Origin: a virus
Length of the DNA stretch: 20,981 nucleotides
Direction: 5' to 3' (one strand)
Virus record (IMG/VR): IMGVR_UViG_3300006844_000052
Coordinates: 1 to 20,981 of that record
Below, one piece after another: positions 19,047 to 20,981 of the stretch (positions are counted from its first letter, which is position 1; the number at the start of each line of letters is the position of its first letter). The notes below the pieces were generated by a model that saw nothing but the letters and a program-made list of their open reading frames with translations, did no database searches and was not told where the DNA came from. Position numbers and translations under genes: made by a program.

Positions 19047-19159
19047 GTTGCTAGATCCGATAGGTTTGGGTTACTTCAAAGGTTCAATTCCTTTCTTTCC
19101 CACCAAACATGGGAAAGCCGCCTGGTGCGGATACCTGAGCCGCCTAGTTGCCTAGCAGC
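19047..19159 (+). ncRNA. Y-RNA-like element 4 with permuted tRNA module carrying internal ACCA
   Basis: Closing stem GTTGCTAG (19047-19054) with CTAGCAGC (19152-19159). The 5' box is ATCCGATAGG, then GGGTTACTTC; the 3' box is CTAGTTGC. Inside is a canonical T arm (AAAGG/CCTTT, loop TTCAATT, 19078-19094), a 7-bp acceptor stem (19095-19101 with 19111-19117), and a D-like hairpin CCGC/GCGG with loop CTGGT (19118-19130). The loop joining the acceptor strands starts ACCA (19102-19105), exactly where a tRNA has its discriminator and CCA end. T plus acceptor stack is 12 bp, as in real tRNA. Confidence 0.83.
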
Positions 19160-19170
19160 ATTAATACCCA

Positions 19171-19208
19171 GGGGCCGGATCCCATCAGGATCCCGGCCCC
19201 TTATTTCT
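19171..19208 (+). terminator. Rho-independent terminator after the Y RNA cluster
   Basis: GGGGCCGGATCC (19171-19182) pairs with 19188-19200 in 12 pairs with one bulged C, loop CATCA, followed by TTATTTCTTG. It would end the Y RNA transcript before the Ro60 gene, though read-through could link them. Confidence 0.85.
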
Positions 19209-19230
19209 TGTCCCTGGAGAGGAGAGAGCA

Positions 19231-20841
19231 ATGGCAAGAATCAACACCAAGGGTGCACGCACGACCAAGCCTTCAGCAGTTGGTCCAGTGCGCACTGTTG
19301 CAAAGGACACAGTTACCTACGAAGGCGCTCCCGCTTACACCAGGGATGCCAAGTCGGAGCTATTCCTACTTGCCGTGTCCCAGTTCGTTGGGGAGCAGAC
19401 CTTCTACGAGAAGGCTGACGACCGCACACAGCGCCTGGTCAACCTGGTTCGGACTGTAGCTGCTCAGGCCAATGGCCCAGAGTGGTTGCTGAAGTTCGTC
19501 CCTTGGCTACGTAAGGATGCCAACATCCGTACCGCAGCAATCATCGCTGCCGTGGAGGCAGCTCGGGCTCTACGTGAGAAAGGACAGACGGGACAGGAGC
19601 CTGGCTACGCACGGCAGGTCCTTCGTGACACCATCACTCGTGCCGATGAGCCAGCTGAGGCACTGGCCTATCAGTTGAACACCTACGGCCGTAAGGTTCC
19701 CAAGCCTGTCCTCCGGGGCATTGCTGATGCTGCCACGCGCCTGTACAGCGAGCGCAACTTCATTAAGTGGAACGGAGATGGTGCGGTCAAGATGGCTGAC
19801 GTCATCGAACTGACCCATCCCAAGCCAAAGGCTCCTTGGCAGTCGACATTGTTCAAGTACATTTTGGACAGTCGACGTACAGGTGCAGAGCTGGACACGG
19901 ATGCATTGCCCATGCTGTCAGCTCGGGCTCTGCTCCTTGCTGCACCCACCGAGGAGAAGAAGGCTGTTCTATCTGCGCCAGATGCTGCCGAGATGCTGGA
20001 CGCTGCCGGCATGACCTGGGAGCAGGTTTCTTCATGGGCTGCCTTCACGGCAGCCACCTGGGAAGCTCTGATCCCAACCATGGGATACATGGCCCTACTG
20101 CGGAACTTGCGCAACTTCCAGGAGGCTGGTATCAGCAAGCAGGCCATGAAGTTTGTGGCCGATAAGCTGGCTGATCCTGACGAGGTCATGAGGTCACGGC
20201 AGCTGCCATACCGGTTCCTGTCTGCCTACTTGGAGGCAACCAACTCGATGTGGGCACGGCCACTGGAGGCAGCTCTGGAGGTCTCAACATTGAACATCCC
20301 GAGCCTGCCTGGCCGGACCTTGGTCCTAGTAGACACGTCAGGATCTATGACCAGTGTCGGCTACAGCGCCAAGTCGAAGATCAAGCCAGTTCAGGCTGGC
20401 GCTCTCTTCGGCATTGCCCTGGCAGCTAAGGGTGAACAGGTTGAACTTTTCGGCTTCGATGACCAGCTGTTTCCGTTTGCTCTCAAGCGTGGTGCAGGCG
20501 TTCTTCGAGCCACTGAGGAATTCAGCAAACTGGCCCGTGGAGGCGGCACCCAGACCGCCAAAGCCCTGAAGGCTACCTGGAATGGCCACGACCGAGTTGT
20601 TATCGTCACCGATGAGCAGACCTTTGGCCCACGCCAAGGGTACTGGCAGGGCGACGTGTCATCCCAGATCCCTGCCGAGGTGCCGATCTACAGCTTCAAC
20701 ATGGTTGGTTACGCACCGTCCATGATGGAGACTTCAGCCACTCGGCATCAGCTTGGTGGATTGACGGATGCCACCTTCTCAATGATCAGTCTCCTTGAGG
20801 CCGGTCAACAGGCAAAGTGGCCCTGGGAGCAGAGCAGGTAA
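19231..20841 (+). CDS. rsr: Ro60 ortholog (TROVE and vWA domain RNA-binding protein)
   Basis: 536 residues, the usual size for bacterial Ro60 (Rsr). Residues about 25-350 form the HEAT-repeat TROVE ring domain: YTRDAKSELFLLAVSQFVGE, FVPWLRKDANIRTAAI, PKPVLRGIADA, KWNGDGAVKMADVIEL, MALLRNLRNFQEAG. Residues 362-530 are a von Willebrand A domain with an intact MIDAS: DTSGSM (Asp368, Ser370, Ser372), Thr440 in GGGT, and Asp461 in VTDE. A GAGAGGAG ribosome site precedes ATG. Ro60 binds Y RNAs on its outer surface and misfolded RNA ends through its ring, and in Deinococcus works with polynucleotide phosphorylase. Four Y-like RNAs lie directly upstream, the expected genetic linkage. Confidence 0.96.
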   Translation: MARINTKGARTTKPSAVGPVRTVAKDTVTYEGAPAYTRDAKSELFLLAVSQFVGEQTFYEKADDRTQRLVNLVRTVAAQANGPEWLLKFVPWLRKDANIRTAAIIAAVEAARALREKGQTGQEPGYARQVLRDTITRADEPAEALAYQLNTYGRKVPKPVLRGIADAATRLYSERNFIKWNGDGAVKMADVIELTHPKPKAPWQSTLFKYILDSRRTGAELDTDALPMLSARALLLAAPTEEKKAVLSAPDAAEMLDAAGMTWEQVSSWAAFTAATWEALIPTMGYMALLRNLRNFQEAGISKQAMKFVADKLADPDEVMRSRQLPYRFLSAYLEATNSMWARPLEAALEVSTLNIPSLPGRTLVLVDTSGSMTSVGYSAKSKIKPVQAGALFGIALAAKGEQVELFGFDDQLFPFALKRGAGVLRATEEFSKLARGGGTQTAKALKATWNGHDRVVIVTDEQTFGPRQGYWQGDVSSQIPAEVPIYSFNMVGYAPSMMETSATRHQLGGLTDATFSMISLLEAGQQAKWPWEQSR

Positions 20842-20981
20842 ATAGGAAATGGGCACCAGGTGACATGTCCTTAAACGGCGCCAGTGATCTAAATTGGCGG
20901 TTCACTGTCGTGAACAGGATCTGCAAAAATCCTTTGACAGTTGGCCCCGGTCTCCGGATATGAGGCCGGGGCCTCCTTACA
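20842..20981 (+). terminator. Region after Ro60 with terminator stem-loop
   Basis: GGCCCCGG (20943-20950) pairs perfectly with CCGGGGCC (20966-20973), probably ending the Ro60 transcript. TTGACA (20934-20939) with GATATG 17 bp later could be a promoter for the next gene, but overlaps the stem. A GTTCAC/GTGAAC hairpin lies near 20900. Confidence 0.5.

Noticed and set aside
18713-19159. CRISPR array or simple tandem repeat
   Set aside because: The repeats share short boxes only and differ in length (73-146 nt); each is an independent fold with its own closing stem.
20934-20962. Promoter TTGACA/GATATG at the right edge
   Set aside because: It overlaps a perfect terminator-like stem (20943-20973) and the downstream gene is outside the window, so I could not support it as a separate feature.

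Overview
The window looks like part of the genome of a large tailed actinobacteriophage, most likely a Streptomyces siphophage. Pointers are the GC-rich actinobacterial codon use, GTG starts, an HK97-type head cassette (portal, MuF, prohead protease), a huge tRNA array, and a phage copy of the Ro60 (TROVE) RNA-binding protein. I recall large Streptomyces phages with this combination, but assignment to a named cluster is inference.

Left arm (1-7924, minus strand): a compact, translationally coupled head operon reading leftward. It runs from a DUF1360-like membrane protein to the portal (interrupted by a 335-residue LAGLIDADG intein), MuF, capsid maturation protease, a free-standing HNH nuclease, a DUF6582-type head protein, and a partial protein with a degenerate ADP-ribosyltransferase-like domain. 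Genes overlap or abut by a few bases (ATGA overlaps at 3973 and 2263).

Middle (7925-11020, plus strand): divergent small genes, a secreted beta-helix protein with a signal peptide and Ser/Pro/Thr linker, a promoter-to-terminator stretch that looks like a structured non-coding RNA, and short hypothetical genes. Promoter spacers here share a 16-bp imperfect palindrome, which suggests one phage regulator.

Right arm (11030-18200): I read 37 tRNA genes, all on the plus strand, whose anticodons together cover all 20 amino acids. Small genes (HNH nucleases, Cys-rich proteins) sit between them, often abutting or overlapping a tRNA. All four leucine-anticodon tRNAs lack the long variable arm. Most non-coding gaps in the array can close into long perfect helices.

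Ro60 module (18650-20973): a promoter, four tandem Y-RNA-like elements separated by 9-11 nt linkers, a strong terminator, then an intact Ro60 gene with a complete MIDAS motif. Two of the Y-like RNAs (18713-18858 and 19047-19159) contain a circularly permuted tRNA-like module (T arm, 7-bp acceptor stem closed by a short loop, D arm); the last one places ACCA at the position of a mature tRNA 3' end. Two further Y-like candidates lie inside the tRNA array at 14561-14781. The likely theme is a phage-encoded RNA-handling system: Ro60 with tRNA-mimic Y RNAs beside a nearly complete private tRNA set.
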